Shown here in pieces: positions 1-11,900 of a stretch of 64,000 nucleotides of DNA. Under the pieces are notes generated by a model. It had not been told where the DNA came from, ran no database searches, and worked only from the letters and a program-made list of their open reading frames with translations. The stretch is from Petrosia ficiformis (Eukaryota > Porifera > Demospongiae > Haplosclerida > Petrosiidae): the NCBI GenBank assembly GCA_947044365.1, contig OX345644.1, positions 250,001 to 314,000 of the forward strand, read 5' to 3'. Numbering within the stretch: the first letter of the stretch is position 1; each line of letters opens with the position of its first letter. A program made the position numbers and the translations under genes.

Positions 1-1396
1 CTGAAATAGGCTAAGTGATTTCTATCATTACCTATGTATGACACATGAATGTATGTATGTATGTATGTATGTATGTATGTTACATGTATATATAATGTAT
101 GTATAATGTATGTATGTATGTATATGTATGTATAATGTATGTATGTATGTATATGTATGTATAATGTATGTATGTATGTATGTATGTAGATGTATGTATA
201 ATGTATGTATGTATGTACATGTATGTATAATGTATGTATGTATGTATGTACATGTATGTATGTATGTATGAATTGGAGTGGCAAATGGATGGACAAATGG
301 ATGAATGGTGAATGAATGAATAGATGAATGGATAAATGGTTGAATGGATGGATGGATTAATGAATAAACTAAAGGGGGTTAGGATCATACCAAATTCTTG
401 AGGTGGCCATAGTTCAATATCTGTACCACAAACATTAGTAATGATTCTATCTTCTTCATTATCCTCTTCTAACTCAATATTAACTCTAGGTGAGGCTACA
501 GCAGCTGCCCCTTCACTGATTATATCATCCTATAAATCAATAGATTGATGGATTACTGGACTAATGAATGAATGACGCTGGACTAATGGACAAATGGAGG
601 GATTACTGGACTAATGGACAAATGAAGGGATTACTGGACTAATGGACAAATGGAGGGATTACTGGACTAAAGGACAAATGGAGGAATTACTGGACTAATG
701 GATGAATGATGCTGGACTAATGGACAAATGAAGGGTTTACTGGACTAAAGGACAAATGGATTACTGGACTAATGGATGAATGATGCTGGACTAATGGACA
801 AATGAAGGGATTACTGGACTAATGGACAAATGGAGGAATTACTGGACTAATAATTAGACAAATGGAGGGATTACTGGACTAATGGATAAATGGAAGGATT
901 ACTGGACTAATAGACAAATGGAGGAATTACTGGACTAATGGAAAAACGGCAAGTGAATGGATTACTGGACTAATAGATGAATGACGCTGGACTAATGGAG
1001 GGATTACTGGACTAACAGACAAATGGAGGGATTACTGGACTAATGGACAAATGGAGGAATTACTGGACTAATGGCAAGTGAATGGAGTACTAGATTAATG
1101 AATGGACAAATGGATTATCAAGTCTTACTTTTGTTTTAATGAGAGTGGTATAAGCTTTTCCTATAAATTGTCGAAAGTTGGTTTTTAATTTACCAGTTAC
1201 TGTATCACTGTGTTCCTCTCTCACATGTTCCTCCAGCTGACTAACACCAGGTAACATCTGAAAAACAATATATCAATGAATTACAGATAGATGGATAGCT
1301 AGATAGATAGATAGATAGATAGAAGTTTAACTAGTGGTATCTATGAGATTTTACCTGCATACACAATGGACAAATAAATCCTTCTATCTCAGCCAT
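1..1396 (-). CDS. RBSN: Rabenosyn-5-like protein, N-terminal part (cut by window edge)
   Basis: Minus-strand exons: 1396-1355 (start ATG), 1257-1129, 529-391 and 31-1, the last continuing beyond the window. All junctions are GT-AG and in phase. The start gives MAEIEGFICPLCMQ, followed by a His pair in LEEHVREEH. This is the N-terminal C2H2 finger seen in Rabenosyn-5 (an endosomal Rab4/Rab5 effector with a FYVE domain). Exon 3 ends with an acidic stretch and IELWPPQEFG, which fits the segment before the FYVE domain in that family; exon 4 begins GNDRNHLAYF. The FYVE domain itself would lie outside the window, so the assignment rests on the N-terminus only. Intron 2 is swollen by a minisatellite and intron 3 by a GTAT repeat. 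The gene is divergent with FBXL13, whose start codon is 193 bp away. Confidence 0.72.
51..270. repeat. (GTAT)n microsatellite in RBSN intron 3
   Basis: Nearly pure GTAT repeats broken by short TATA and TACATG variants. It lies between RBSN exons 3 and 4. Open frames on either strand here encode only YIHT/MYVC runs and are not genes. Confidence 0.9.
553..1110. repeat. Minisatellite in RBSN intron 2
   Basis: About twenty imperfect repeats of a roughly 26-28 bp unit built on GGACTAATGGACAAATGG and AGGGATTACT, with variants that insert GATGAATGACGCT. It fills the intron between RBSN exons 2 and 3. There is no coding potential. Confidence 0.85.
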
Positions 1397-1589
1397 TTTC
1401 TGACATATAGAAGAACATCAGTATCTTATGCTATTCTTAATAGTCTTTCAAACTCCTGGAGAAACAGATGTAAGCTTTATTACTAGGAGGATGGATCAAG
1501 GTATACTAAAGCCCCACCTACTATAAACATTACCATAGCAACCACATGTTGCAGAAACCTTGCCGGGGTGTTCAGTTTGAAGGAAAAAC
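1397..1589. promoter_or_regulatory. Bidirectional promoter between RBSN and FBXL13
   Basis: The 193 bp between two divergent start codons must hold the 5' UTRs and core promoters of both genes. No clear TATA box is seen. The strongest element is the X-box-like palindrome at 1529-1542. Transcription start sites cannot be placed from sequence alone. Confidence 0.6.
1529..1542 (+). promoter_or_regulatory. RFX-type X-box upstream of the ciliary gene FBXL13
   Basis: The 14-mer ATTACCATAGCAAC differs from the RFX consensus GTNRCC-AT-RGYAAC only at its first base. It sits 47 bp before the FBXL13 ATG. RFX factors classically drive axonemal and ciliary genes through X-boxes close to the start, and FBXL13 is a nexin-dynein regulatory complex subunit, so site and target agree. 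Binding is inferred. Confidence 0.6.
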
Positions 1590-4500
1590 ATGCAATCGTT
1601 AGTTTCTTTAGAAGGATATAGTCCTGATATAAAAGAGTACTTAATGGCTCATCGTTGGCCATCTCTTGTAGAGGTAAAGTGATGTTTGATTGCAATATAT
1701 TCACCTTATATAAATTATGTATGTATCTTTTTGTGTTCAATCTGTAATCAGGCAATGTTTAGTGGTCTTGCAGTTATGCTTCCAGAGGATCCATGGGAGT
1801 TTGTATATCAGAATCTATCATCTCTTAAAGATCACGATGTCTCTGATATTCAATGGTAAATCATGTTCCCATACTCCCCAGAGTTTGTTAATGAGACGCT
1901 GTTATGTCTTATACTGTCACTTACATCTTCCTCAACAGGGATATGTTCATTGATCCCTCCATTAGACCTAACTTACCTCTTCAAAGAGGAGTTCTAGATG
2001 CATTCATGGATGATACAGATTTACCAACTGAAGAAATGTTTGAAAAAGTATTCAATTTTCGTCGTGATAATTTATTCAAGCTTTGTTTTGGGTAACTATT
2101 CATCCATCCATCCATTCATTCATCCATTCATCCATTCATTCATCCATCCATCCATCCATCCATCCATGCTTCCATCCATCCATCCATCCATCCATTCATT
2201 CATATTCTTGTAGTGGTTGGATGAAGTATCATAAAATAGTACAAAGAAAGAATGAAGAATTCACTCATAAACTCAAACTAGCTCGTTCTCATCATTCTAC
2301 AAAAATGTTACGCATTATATCAAGAAAATGGCATATATCCTTATAGATAGATAGAGATGGATGGATGGATGGATGGACAAATAGACACATGGATGGACAA
2401 ACGGATGGATGGGATGGATAGATGGATAAATAAACAGTGTATTGAACTGACAAGTAGACCATATCACCATAGTCTTCATTTAATTCCCTTAATTAATAAT
2501 ATATACGATTATTCAGTATTGAAGAGGGAAAGAAGAAGGAAGGCTGTACTTATATTAACACATCTCTTTCAAATGCATTCGAAGAAGACATCATTCAGTG
2601 CTTGGATTACTGACACCACAGAATCAAAGAAAGCTAAAGTTTTTTTTCAGGTTCTATTATTAGTGACCTATTTTAAATTTGATCAAACATTTACCTTTAG
2701 GCCATTCTAATAATAACTATCATGTGACATTGAGCCAATCACATTATATATACTAGTCACCTGATCACATTTTAAACAGCATAATGTACACAGAATGCAT
2801 TAACTACTTAATACACAATTACTTGTGAAAATGTGACCAAATGCACTAGAAATGTCAAGTGATAGACACTAAATCATTCTTTACAGTGTATTAAGTGTCA
2901 TAATGTGACACTAGGGCAGACCTGTTTCCATCACTCACCTAGACATTACATTGCATTTATTAATGGAAGATGGCCTCTTTGATACATGTAGACTCTCATT
3001 ATAACTGAACAACAATCTTGTTTTTGTTTACATGTAATGTGTTTACCTTAGAATCGTGGGAAAAGTGAGGGTGATAATGGTGATGATGAGACATGGTATT
3101 ACCCGGAAGGTGAAGATCCAATTTCTCTACTTCCTAGTGATGTTAGCATAAAGGTTAGTACAATAGTTCATTATGATAGAGTTATATCTCATATTATATT
3201 AGATATTTAGTGAAGTTGGTATTCAGGCATTGTGTCGGTGTGGTCAAGTTTGCAGATCTTGGAGAGCCATTACCGGAAATGACAGACTGTGGAGCAAGGT
3301 TTGGCAGTGTCTGTCAATCTCTCTCTGTCTCTCTCTGTCTCTCCCTGTCTCTCTGTCTCTCTCTGTCTCTCTGTCTCTCTCTATCTGTCTCTCTCTCTGT
3401 CTCTCTCTGTCTCTCTGTCTCTATCTGTCTCTATCTGTCTCTCTCTGTCTCTCTCTGTCTCTCTTTGTGTCTCTCTGTCTCTCCATCCTCTGATTTCTAT
3501 ATTTTTTTCCTTTCCTTAGATTGATGTGTCACCATTAGGACACTTGTAAGTTAAAATACACTCTATCATTACACATGTACATTCATTTAATCTCTCTTAT
3601 AGTATAACAGATGAATCTGTAGTTCAACTCTGTACTAAATATAAGTATAAACTTGGTCATCTTAATTTACGTGGCTGTTCGTTATTATCTTCTGAGAGTT
3701 TTGGATTCATTGGACAGTGTCAGAACCTTCAGGATCTTAATTTATCAGAGTGTCAGGGACTCTCTGTGAGTGTGAGATGATGTACAATTAACAATATAAT
3801 ACTGCAAATTATAGTATAACTACATCAGAAGAGATAGGGTGGGAGGAAGAGAAGAAGGGATGGATACATAGGAATGGATATAATGAGAAAAGAGAGAGAG
3901 AGAGAGACACACACACACACACACACAGATAGAGGAAAGGAGACTCTCATTTAGTTATTTTATTAATTACAGGAAGATATTTTGAAGACTATTGGAAGTG
4001 GTTTGTTTTTTCTTAATATATCGTATTGTTATGTCACTGACTCAATGATAAGAATACTTACCAAGTGAGTGGATGGATGGATGGGTGGATGGATGGATGG
4101 ATGGATGGATAGATGGATGGATGGATGGGTGGATGGATGGATGGATGGATGGGTGGATGGGTGGGTGGGTGGATGGATGGATGGATGGATGGATGGATGG
4201 ATGGATAGGTGGATGGATGGGTGGATGAATGGATGGATGGATGGATGGATGGATGGATGGATGGATGGATGGATGGATGGATGGGTGGATGGATGGATAG
4301 GTGGATGGATGGATGGATGGATGAATGGATGGATGGGTGGGTGGGTGGATGGATGGATGGATGGATGGATAGATGAATGAATGGATGGATGAATGGATGG
4401 ATGGATGGATGGATGGATGGATGGGTGGATGGATGGACGGATGGACGGATGGATGGATGGGTGAATAGATGAATGGATGGATGGATGGATGGGTGAATGG

Positions 4501-7500
4501 ATGAATGAATGGATGGATGGATAGATAGATAGATACATATAAGGATGGATGAACTGACAAATTATATCTTATTTATTTTCAGGTATTGTGATAGTCTTAA
4601 TTGTTTAAGTTTAGCTTATTGTACACAATTCACTAGTAAAGGATTACAGTCTATAATGGCAAGCAAGGGCTGTAGGAAACTAGTTCATCTGGATATATCT
4701 GGATGTATGCAGGTTAATAATTATAAAATGGCCATCTATCTATCTATGATTATATACAGTGTTCTGCCCACACTGGTTGGCACTGGTCGGGAATAACCAC
4801 CTCTCAGATGAATTAACCACCTCTTAGATAAATTAACCACCTCTTAAATAAATTAACCACCTCTCAGATAATACAAAAATAGGCTACTGTGACAGAATTA
4901 AGTATAAACTGGATAAACAGCACTAAATGCATAGTAGAATCCAACCACCACTCTAAATATCCTGGGCAGAACACTGTATATATACGTATATCTATCTATT
5001 TGCATACATAATTATATATATATCTCTCTACAAAGCTTACTCCTGAAGCATTTCATTACATTGGTCAGGGCTGTCCCATATTACAAACCTTGATACTAAA
5101 TGATATGTCGACATTAACTGATGATGCAGTACTGGTAAGTATCTGTCTGTGTATCTATGCATATGAGTGCATGTTATGAAACATACATATCGTGTACATG
5201 TACATGTATAGTGTGATACATACATGTACTAAATATACTCAATTAACTATGGAATATGTACATGTACATGTATTATATATACATGTAGATGTGTTGTGTG
5301 TGCACGTGTCTGTACATATGTATCAATTATACTCAATTAACTGAAGTTAGGTGTGTAATAGTGTGTTATGTGTATGTACATGTATTGTTTCTATGTATTC
5401 CATTTAGACTCAATTAACATGAAACACTATTTGGTATTCTGTATAATATATCATGTTTTCTGACATCAGCAAATACCTTGAAACCTACCATAATTTATTC
5501 CTTGAATACGAAAACATTATAATTTCATAGTACAATAATTGGTATAACTACATGTAGGTTATAGTACATGTATCTGTGTACATGTAACTATAGTAATGTA
5601 CGTGACCAACTACGTTAACTATTGAAACCATACTAACTAATAAGGTAAGTTATTTTAATTATGCAGATTATAATGAAGGAAATAAGTTGTATATAATTAT
5701 AAGAAACTTTGAATTCAGGTAATATTTATATGAACAGCCAGCCTATAATATGTGCTGCTCAATATTACCTTGGTAGGGCTGAGCCTATATTGGGGGTCTG
5801 GTATAGGACTGAGCCTATATCACCTTTGGAGGATCTGGTGCATCGCAGGATATTTTCGTGGGGTCTAATTTTCGTATTTTTCGTGATACAGAGCCATTCC
5901 ACGAATATTTAACTTATGAAAATTTATTGTCATAGGTGGAGTTTCAGCAATATCAATCGAAAAACGAAATGTTGACCCACGAAAATTGAATATCGATCAA
6001 AACACGAAAATAAGACCCCTTGAAAATATCCTGCTATACAGTAATTAATATATAATATTATTATAATTATACATTCTTGTGTCATGATAATAATACACGT
6101 GTTGTATGTGTGGTTAAGGAAGTTGTTTCAATATTTAGTGGATGTCATTCTTCTTATATAGAGTCTAGCTGCTCATTGTCATACTCTCAGACATCTTTCA
6201 TTTCTTGGTGGTTCGTTTCTCAGTGATAGGGCATTCAAATATTTAGCATTAGAAAATAGAAAACTAAAGTCAATGAAAATTGAAAGTGAGTTAATTAAAT
6301 ATCTTAACCACACCCTAACCACGCCCGTAAACCACACCCATTAGATAACGATGTTATAAGTGACTTATCATTAAGATCATTAGCAAAGTCTTGTCGTGAT
6401 TTACAGTTATTATGTATACCTGGATGTTCTCGTATATCTGATCAAGGACTCAAGGCTGTAGGTACTTTAAGAAAACTACAAATTCTTAATATCGCTGACT
6501 GTTCTAGGTAAATCACACCCATTATAATAATTATTAAATAATACGCCACATCTCATTTCTTCTTTTAGAGTATCTGATGCAGGAATCAGATATATTGTTG
6601 AGAATGTTAGTGGATTGATAATCAAAGAATTGAATTTAACAAACTGTGCTAAGATCAGTGATGTTACTCCTCTTAGAATATCACAACAGTTAGTCTGATT
6701 GTCTTACTCATAAAATAATCTTCCTCCTCCTCCTCTTCCTCCTCCTCATTCTCCTCATCCTCCTCATCCTCCTCATCCTTCTCCTCTTTTTCCTCCTCCT
6801 CCTCCTACTCATCCTCCTCATCCTTCTCTTTCTCCTCCTCTTCCTCCTCTTCCTCCTCATCATCCTCATCCTCCTCCTCATCCTCCTCATCTTTCTCTTT
6901 CTCCTCCTCTTCTTCCTCCTCCTCCTCTTCCTTCTCCTCGTTTCATCTCTCAGTTGTCGCAATCTAGTTCATCTCAGTTTATGCTATTGTGAACACATAT
7001 CAGATACTGGAGTGGAACTTGTGAGTCGTATCCCATCTCTCATTGATCTGGATATTACTGGATGTGGTCTCACAGACCAGGTACATGCAAACTATAATAA
7101 CAGTCCCATTCCCATACCAGTTACTGTTGTCCCATGTAACTATGTTATAGTATCTGTGTACATGTAACCATAGTAATGTACGTGACTAACTAAATGTTAA
7201 CTATTCCTTGAAACCATACTAACTAATAAGGTAAGTTATTTTAATTATGCAGATTATAATGAAGGAATAAGTTGTGTATAATTATAAGAAACTTTGAATA
7301 TCACAACAGTGACAACAGTAACTGGTATAGGATCGAGACCCAGTCTCTTACAGTAATATTATAATGAGTATTATATATACATATCTCCATCCATACAGGG
7401 TATAGCAAGTCTTCGACATAATCGTAAATTTAGATATTTAAGTATAGCTGACCTTCCGGAGATTACTGATGATGGAATAGATGTATGTTAATAATATTAT

Positions 7501-8325
7501 TATTGTTGTATATTAAATTATATGTATAATTATATAGAAAATGGCGACAGGTCTTGGTGGTCTAGAAACGTTGGATCTGAGCGCTTGTGAGGTGAGAGAC
7601 AATCTGTGTGTCTTATCACCCTCTTGTTGCCTACCTATCATCTTGTCATCAGGAGTTGACAGATGCTGGAATACAATCATTAGTATTCCATTGTCAGTTA
7701 TTAAGAGTTATTAAATTAGCGAGTTGTCCATTAATTGGAGATAGCTCTGTTAAATATATATCACAAGGATGTGATTTTATAGAACATATTGATCTATCTG
7801 GTACTCGGATAACGTAAGTCTATCCTCACTTCCTTCTCTTGATTCTCCTTTTCCTCCTCATCTTCTTCATCCTCCTCCTTCTCCTCTTTTTCATCCTCTT
7901 TATCCTCCTCTTCTTCCTCATCCTCCTTATCCTCCCCCTTATCTTCCTCCTTATCCTTATCGTCCCTCTCTTCCTCCTCTTCCTCTCTAGAGATCAAGCA
8001 ATCAGACATTTGAGAAAAGGTCGTAGTTGTTTAAAACAAGTGGATATTTTGTCATGTGTGAATGTTTCCAAGTAAGACATTCATAATTATGTAATAGTCT
8101 CATGACACCTACACAGAAGTATGGGTATCTGGCAACAAATGTAAGCTTTGTGTTTTTCACACACGCACACACACACACTCACACACACATAGAGAGGCAG
8201 TGTTGAAACTCCAAAAGGCTTGTCCTATTATTAACTACAGTACTGATCCTCCACAGTATGAGACCAAAGAAGACTTACCTAATCTACCTGGAGAATCTAT
8301 GATAACAAGATTTAGGAATCAGTGA
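1590..8325 (+). CDS. FBXL13: F-box/leucine-rich repeat protein 13 (dynein regulatory complex subunit 6)
   Basis: Twenty-one exons give 786 codons: 1590-1673, 1752-1855, 1939-2091, 2214-2334, 2507-2650, 3052-3153, 3203-3298, 3520-3545, 3603-3765, 3973-4064, 4583-4712, 5036-5134, 6162-6285, 6345-6507, 6569-6688, 6954-7080, 7399-7482, 7538-7591, 7653-7813, 7991-8071, 8193-8325. Total length is divisible by three and all phases match. Layout: an N-terminal domain ([18 protein letters not shown]); a basic helical part; an F-box ([16 protein letters not shown] to CRSWRAI) at about residues 225-270; then Cys-containing LRRs of the AMN1/FBXL type ([37 protein letters not shown]). The C-terminus [15 protein letters not shown] resembles the tail of animal FBXL13. 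The human protein is similar in length and belongs to the axonemal nexin-dynein regulatory complex. Intron 4 is U12-type; the other junctions are GT-AG. Introns carry many simple repeats and foldback elements. Confidence 0.85.
2096..2205. repeat. (CATC)n/(CATT)n microsatellite in FBXL13 intron 3
   Basis: ATCC/ATTC repeats lie directly after the exon 3 donor and end just before the exon 4 acceptor at 2213. Open frames reading IHPSIHPS here are artefacts. Confidence 0.85.
2335..2506 (+). other. U12-type (minor spliceosome) AT-AC intron of FBXL13
   Basis: No usable GT donor follows exon 4, but the exact U12 donor ATATCCTT begins at 2335. A branch-site-like TTCCCTTAAT at 2484-2493 (core CCTTAAY) lies about 14 nt before the terminal AC at 2505-2506, the optimal spacing for U12 introns. 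Joining CAT (2332-2334) to GAT (2507-2509) keeps phase 0 and gives a continuous basic helix, [19 protein letters not shown]. The alternative AG at 2515-2516 needs phase 1, which exon 4 cannot supply. Confidence 0.8.
3316..3490. repeat. (CTCTCTGT)n microsatellite in FBXL13
   Basis: CT-rich repeats with units CTCTCTGT and CTGTCT fill most of the intron between the exons ending at 3298 and starting at 3520. Confidence 0.85.
4066..4540. repeat. (GGAT)n microsatellite in FBXL13
   Basis: About 475 bp of GGAT repeats with GGGT and GAAT variants begins directly at the donor of the exon ending at 4064. Long open frames in several phases (IHPS and MDGW repeats) are by-products of the tetranucleotide. 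Confidence 0.92.
5569..5714. repeat. Dispersed ~150-bp repeat, copy 1
   Basis: This stretch, from GTATCTGTGTACATG to AAGAAACTTTGAAT, recurs in a second FBXL13 intron at 7148-7298 with a few substitutions and indels. It contains no gene. Confidence 0.75.
5845..6034. mobile_element. Foldback (MITE-like) element in FBXL13 intron 12
   Basis: The left end GCAGGATATTTTCGTGGGGT and the right end (reverse complement GCAGGATATTTTCAAGGGGT) form long inverted arms. The arms continue through a TCTAATTTTCGT-like stretch around a loop rich in TTTTCG/CGAAAA. There is no coding capacity, as expected for a non-autonomous element. Confidence 0.65.
6720..6945. repeat. (TCC)n polypyrimidine tract in FBXL13
   Basis: CTCCTC/CTTCTC repeats lie just before the acceptor at 6953. 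The antisense Arg/Met-rich open frame over it is an artefact. Confidence 0.85.
7148..7298. repeat. Dispersed ~150-bp repeat, copy 2
   Basis: Second copy of the repeat at 5569-5714, in the intron between the exons ending at 7080 and starting at 7399. Confidence 0.75.
7820..7985. repeat. (TCC/TCT)n polypyrimidine tract in the last-but-one FBXL13 intron group
   Basis: A pyrimidine repeat fills almost the whole intron from 7814 to 7990. The acidic antisense frame and the Leu-rich sense frame here are not genes. Confidence 0.8.
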
Positions 8326-8388
8326 TATTTTAATTTGTACATATAATTATTAATGAAATATTTTTGATATAGTTACATACTTATTTGG

Positions 8389-8394
8389 AATAAA
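8389..8394 (+). terminator. FBXL13 polyadenylation signal
   Basis: A canonical AATAAA lies 64 bp after the FBXL13 stop codon and 151 bp before the first receptor start codon. The pairing with FBXL13 is by position. Confidence 0.5.
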
Positions 8395-8544
8395 ATTATT
8401 TGTAAACATACACCAGGCCTAGGAGGATATTTACTTTCAGTGTAGAAGGAAACACACTTTTAAAACTTCTTATACAATTAACAATACCAGGATATATAAC
8501 AGTTACCAGTGATGTAACTTCCAGTATAGAAGAAAGCAGAGATA

Positions 8545-8873
8545 ATGGAATATATTAAATGTATGTCAGTGTATATTGTGTTGATATTCTTGTGGTGTGA
8601 TAGTATATCTTCTAATGATGGAACAAGACTGTAAGTTATATATATACATACATATAATTAGGGTCAAGTGAAATACATGGACCTACCACAAAGACAGTAT
8701 GAGAAGTTTACCTATTAACAAGGGCCCCTAGAGTGGTCATACATTCATTTGTACTGTCTTTGCAGTTGGTCCGTGTATTTCACTTAATTATTGTAAATCT
8801 CTAATCATATATTATAATACCTATATTATATATATAATTATATATATACATATACGTATATATATATATATAG

Positions 8874-8915
<42 letters not shown>

Positions 8916-11900
8916 ATATAATATTATATATACAATTATAGTTATATTATTATTATAATTATCAATCTAATTATCATTGAAGGATGTTGGGATTTGATCT
9001 CAGTATTAATGGATCGTGTGAAGAACTAGATATTGTATTGAAAGTGGAGAGGTGTATCACACAACCTAATAAATGTACTACAGCTCACTTCAATAGTTAG
9101 TTCATTAATAATAATACTGTTCACATTCATGATGACCTCAAAATTTGGACGAGATAACTTTATATGTACTATTATAGTGTATAGTTTAATGTCATAAGGT
9201 TAATACATGATTATACTACATATAACTAGGCAATTGATTGAATTTTAACCTATATAAAAAAATGGGAATGATAATTACGTATATGAAAATGTGCAAGTAA
9301 AAAGACTGTTGGCTATTCCAAACTAAAAGTTATGAACATTTACTGACGTCATGATGAACCTTTAATACTGCATCAGTAACATGATATAATAATATTTTCA
9401 TTGTCCAACTGCATCAGTAAAATGATATCTTGATAGTTGATAGATATACATATTGGTAAACACAAGGTTGACTGCATGCATAAGGCTTATACAAGGTGCT
9501 ATTGTGATATGCAGGTATGAGAGAATTAGAAACAAAGGAAAACTGACAGGAATTCAACTAGGCATTGAACATAGTGCCTTCTGATATCTAGTCAGACACT
9601 CTTAGCATCTGAGCAACCAGACTCCTTGATGCCAGAGGAGTGTAGCATAATCCAAAAGCTAGCTGTTTCTAACTCTCTCAAATATCTAGCTGGTATAAGC
9701 TATCCTAACCAGCAGAACCGTTAGCAGTCTCTTTACCCCAACAGTCTGGGTTTGAAGCTAGCTTTAGGATTATTGCAATCTTAGGTTGGTGGCTCAGATG
9801 CTAAAAGTGTCTGACTAGATATCAGAAGATCCTGGGTTCATCCCTAGTTGGATTCCTGACGTTTTGCAGTTATCTTATGTTTCTAATTCTCTCGTGCCTG
9901 CATATGATATACACATTAGTGTCATTTATGTTGACATATCCAGTTATAGTTTAGTTATATAACTAAATAATAAAAAAAAGCTTAAATACTAAAAAGGTTT
10001 TAGTTAACTAGCTCTTGACCAATTTTCATTTTAGTTAGCTATATATAGTTATTGCAGTAGACCTGTAATCGAGTTATATATAGGGATTTTTGTTATAGTT
10101 GCCTAAAACAACATACACTACTACACATGTAGTTTGTGCTTGTCATTTTGTACTGGAATATTATTATAATCATGAAGGTACTCTCTCCCTTTCTCTAGAT
10201 AATGATACTGGTCCTCATAATATAAATCTATGTAATAATGGTAATGTGAGATTTGTATGGACTAGTAATTCCTCTATTACACAAACATGTTGCTGGTCTG
10301 TTAGAAATGCAAGGATCATTGAAGTTCATAATAGTCAACAGGCTGGTAATAATGCCACTGTATTACTTGGAGATATGTGTATATCTGGTACATCATATGA
10401 GTATAATAATACAACATGGTTATGTTCAGAGAGTTCTGGAACACCGCCAGCTACTGCTGAGTTAAGATCCAACTTATTCACTCTTGGTCTCCCTATTTCA
10501 AGTGTCAATATTAGTAGCAATTGTAGCACTAATAATAATACTCCATCGACTGATCCTTCAGGACAAGGACCTTGTAATATGACTTCTGATACCTGTATGT
10601 TTTGTGGGCGTGAAAAGCGGTGGCCTAAGACTCCTGCAGAGACTAATGTGACTATCTTGGGTTGCTATAAAGGAACAGTGAATGGTGAATAATATAATTG
10701 AATGGAAATAACAAAATGAATGGATGAATTGATTAATGATCAGATGTGTTGATGGTTGAATAAATGATTCAATGATTGGATGGATTGATGGATGAGTGGA
10801 TTAATGAATCAAAATTGATGAATGAATGAATAAATAAATGTATATATGGATGATTTGACAAATGATGGATAAATGAACATATATATTGATGATTGTATAT
10901 TCCATCCTCTTCTAGCTACCAGAAGATGTACAACAAATGGTACATGGGATCTTCCATATTGTATTGGTAGTGAAGAATTTCGTAATATATTGAATATGGT
11001 TTGTAAAGCACCAAATCTCTATTTTAAATACTAATATATTATATTATCAGATTGAAAGGTCACCTGAGGAAGGTTTGAATACTTTATTGAATAATGTTAC
11101 TCGATCTTCATTTCGGCAAATGTCACGAGGCCAATATGTATTCCTTCTGGACAATGTATATGAAACACAATTACAATTTAAGCGAAAAAGAATGTTTCCT
11201 TCTAGAATGTTCTCTAAGGTTAACAATTTTTAAAAATATGTACTTATTTTACCAGACATATTATACTCAAATCCATACTCCTTATACTCCTTACAACTAG
11301 TAATATAACTTGTATCATTATAATTAATGTATTACTCTTTTATCAGAACTTTTTAAGAACTGCTAATGCCATTACTAGACCCAGTGGGGACAATGAAGAA
11401 GATAAGGTCAGTACGACAGCTATAATATTATCGTTTTACAGGTTTTATAAACTGGTTTTACAAGTTTTATAAACTGGTTTTACAGGATTTAAGACGATCA
11501 GTTGGTAGCCAGTTGTTAAAAACATTAGATAATTTTGCTCTGAATATTTTTGAATCAAGTAATGATGAAGTGACGATCATTGAAGAAATTGGTGAGTCAG
11601 TGATGTTTATTGAGACTAGCAAATGTGTGATTGTTTGTACATATCCTAAAGGATTAATTGTCGTAGAGTACATTAATTTGCCTTCTACCTATGAGACTAG
11701 GCTATCAGAAAATGGAACTTCCATCTCTTTATCTCCTGATGTATTTAGTAAAGATATTAATGAATCAGGTGAATATTATATGTTATAAATAGCCATTTCT
11801 TGACTAATGGAAATATCATTTCCTTATAAGTTTATGATTATCATGTGCTAATCATGTGATTTATCACACAGTGCGAGTTGCCTTTTTCCTGTATGAAAAT

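Noticed and set aside
4029..4560. Open frames made of IHPS, MDGW, MYVC or YIHT runs over tetranucleotide repeats throughout the window
   Set aside because: Tetranucleotide repeats give stop-free frames in several phases on both strands. They lie in introns of well-supported genes and encode no domain.
7839..8075. Leu-rich open frame continuing into the FBXL13 exon at 7991 as a membrane protein
   Set aside because: The Leu/Ile part is a translated TCC polypyrimidine tract inside an intron. Only 7991-8071 fits the FBXL13 model.
8070..8075. TAA at 8073-8075 as the FBXL13 stop codon
   Set aside because: The reading AA|GTAAGA is a good donor. Splicing to 8193 adds a conserved C-terminus ([15 protein letters not shown]) and keeps the total length in frame.
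9784..9860. A functional tRNA gene
   Set aside because: A and B box-like words are present, but acceptor-stem pairing is absent and related degenerate copies exist, so a SINE head is more likely.
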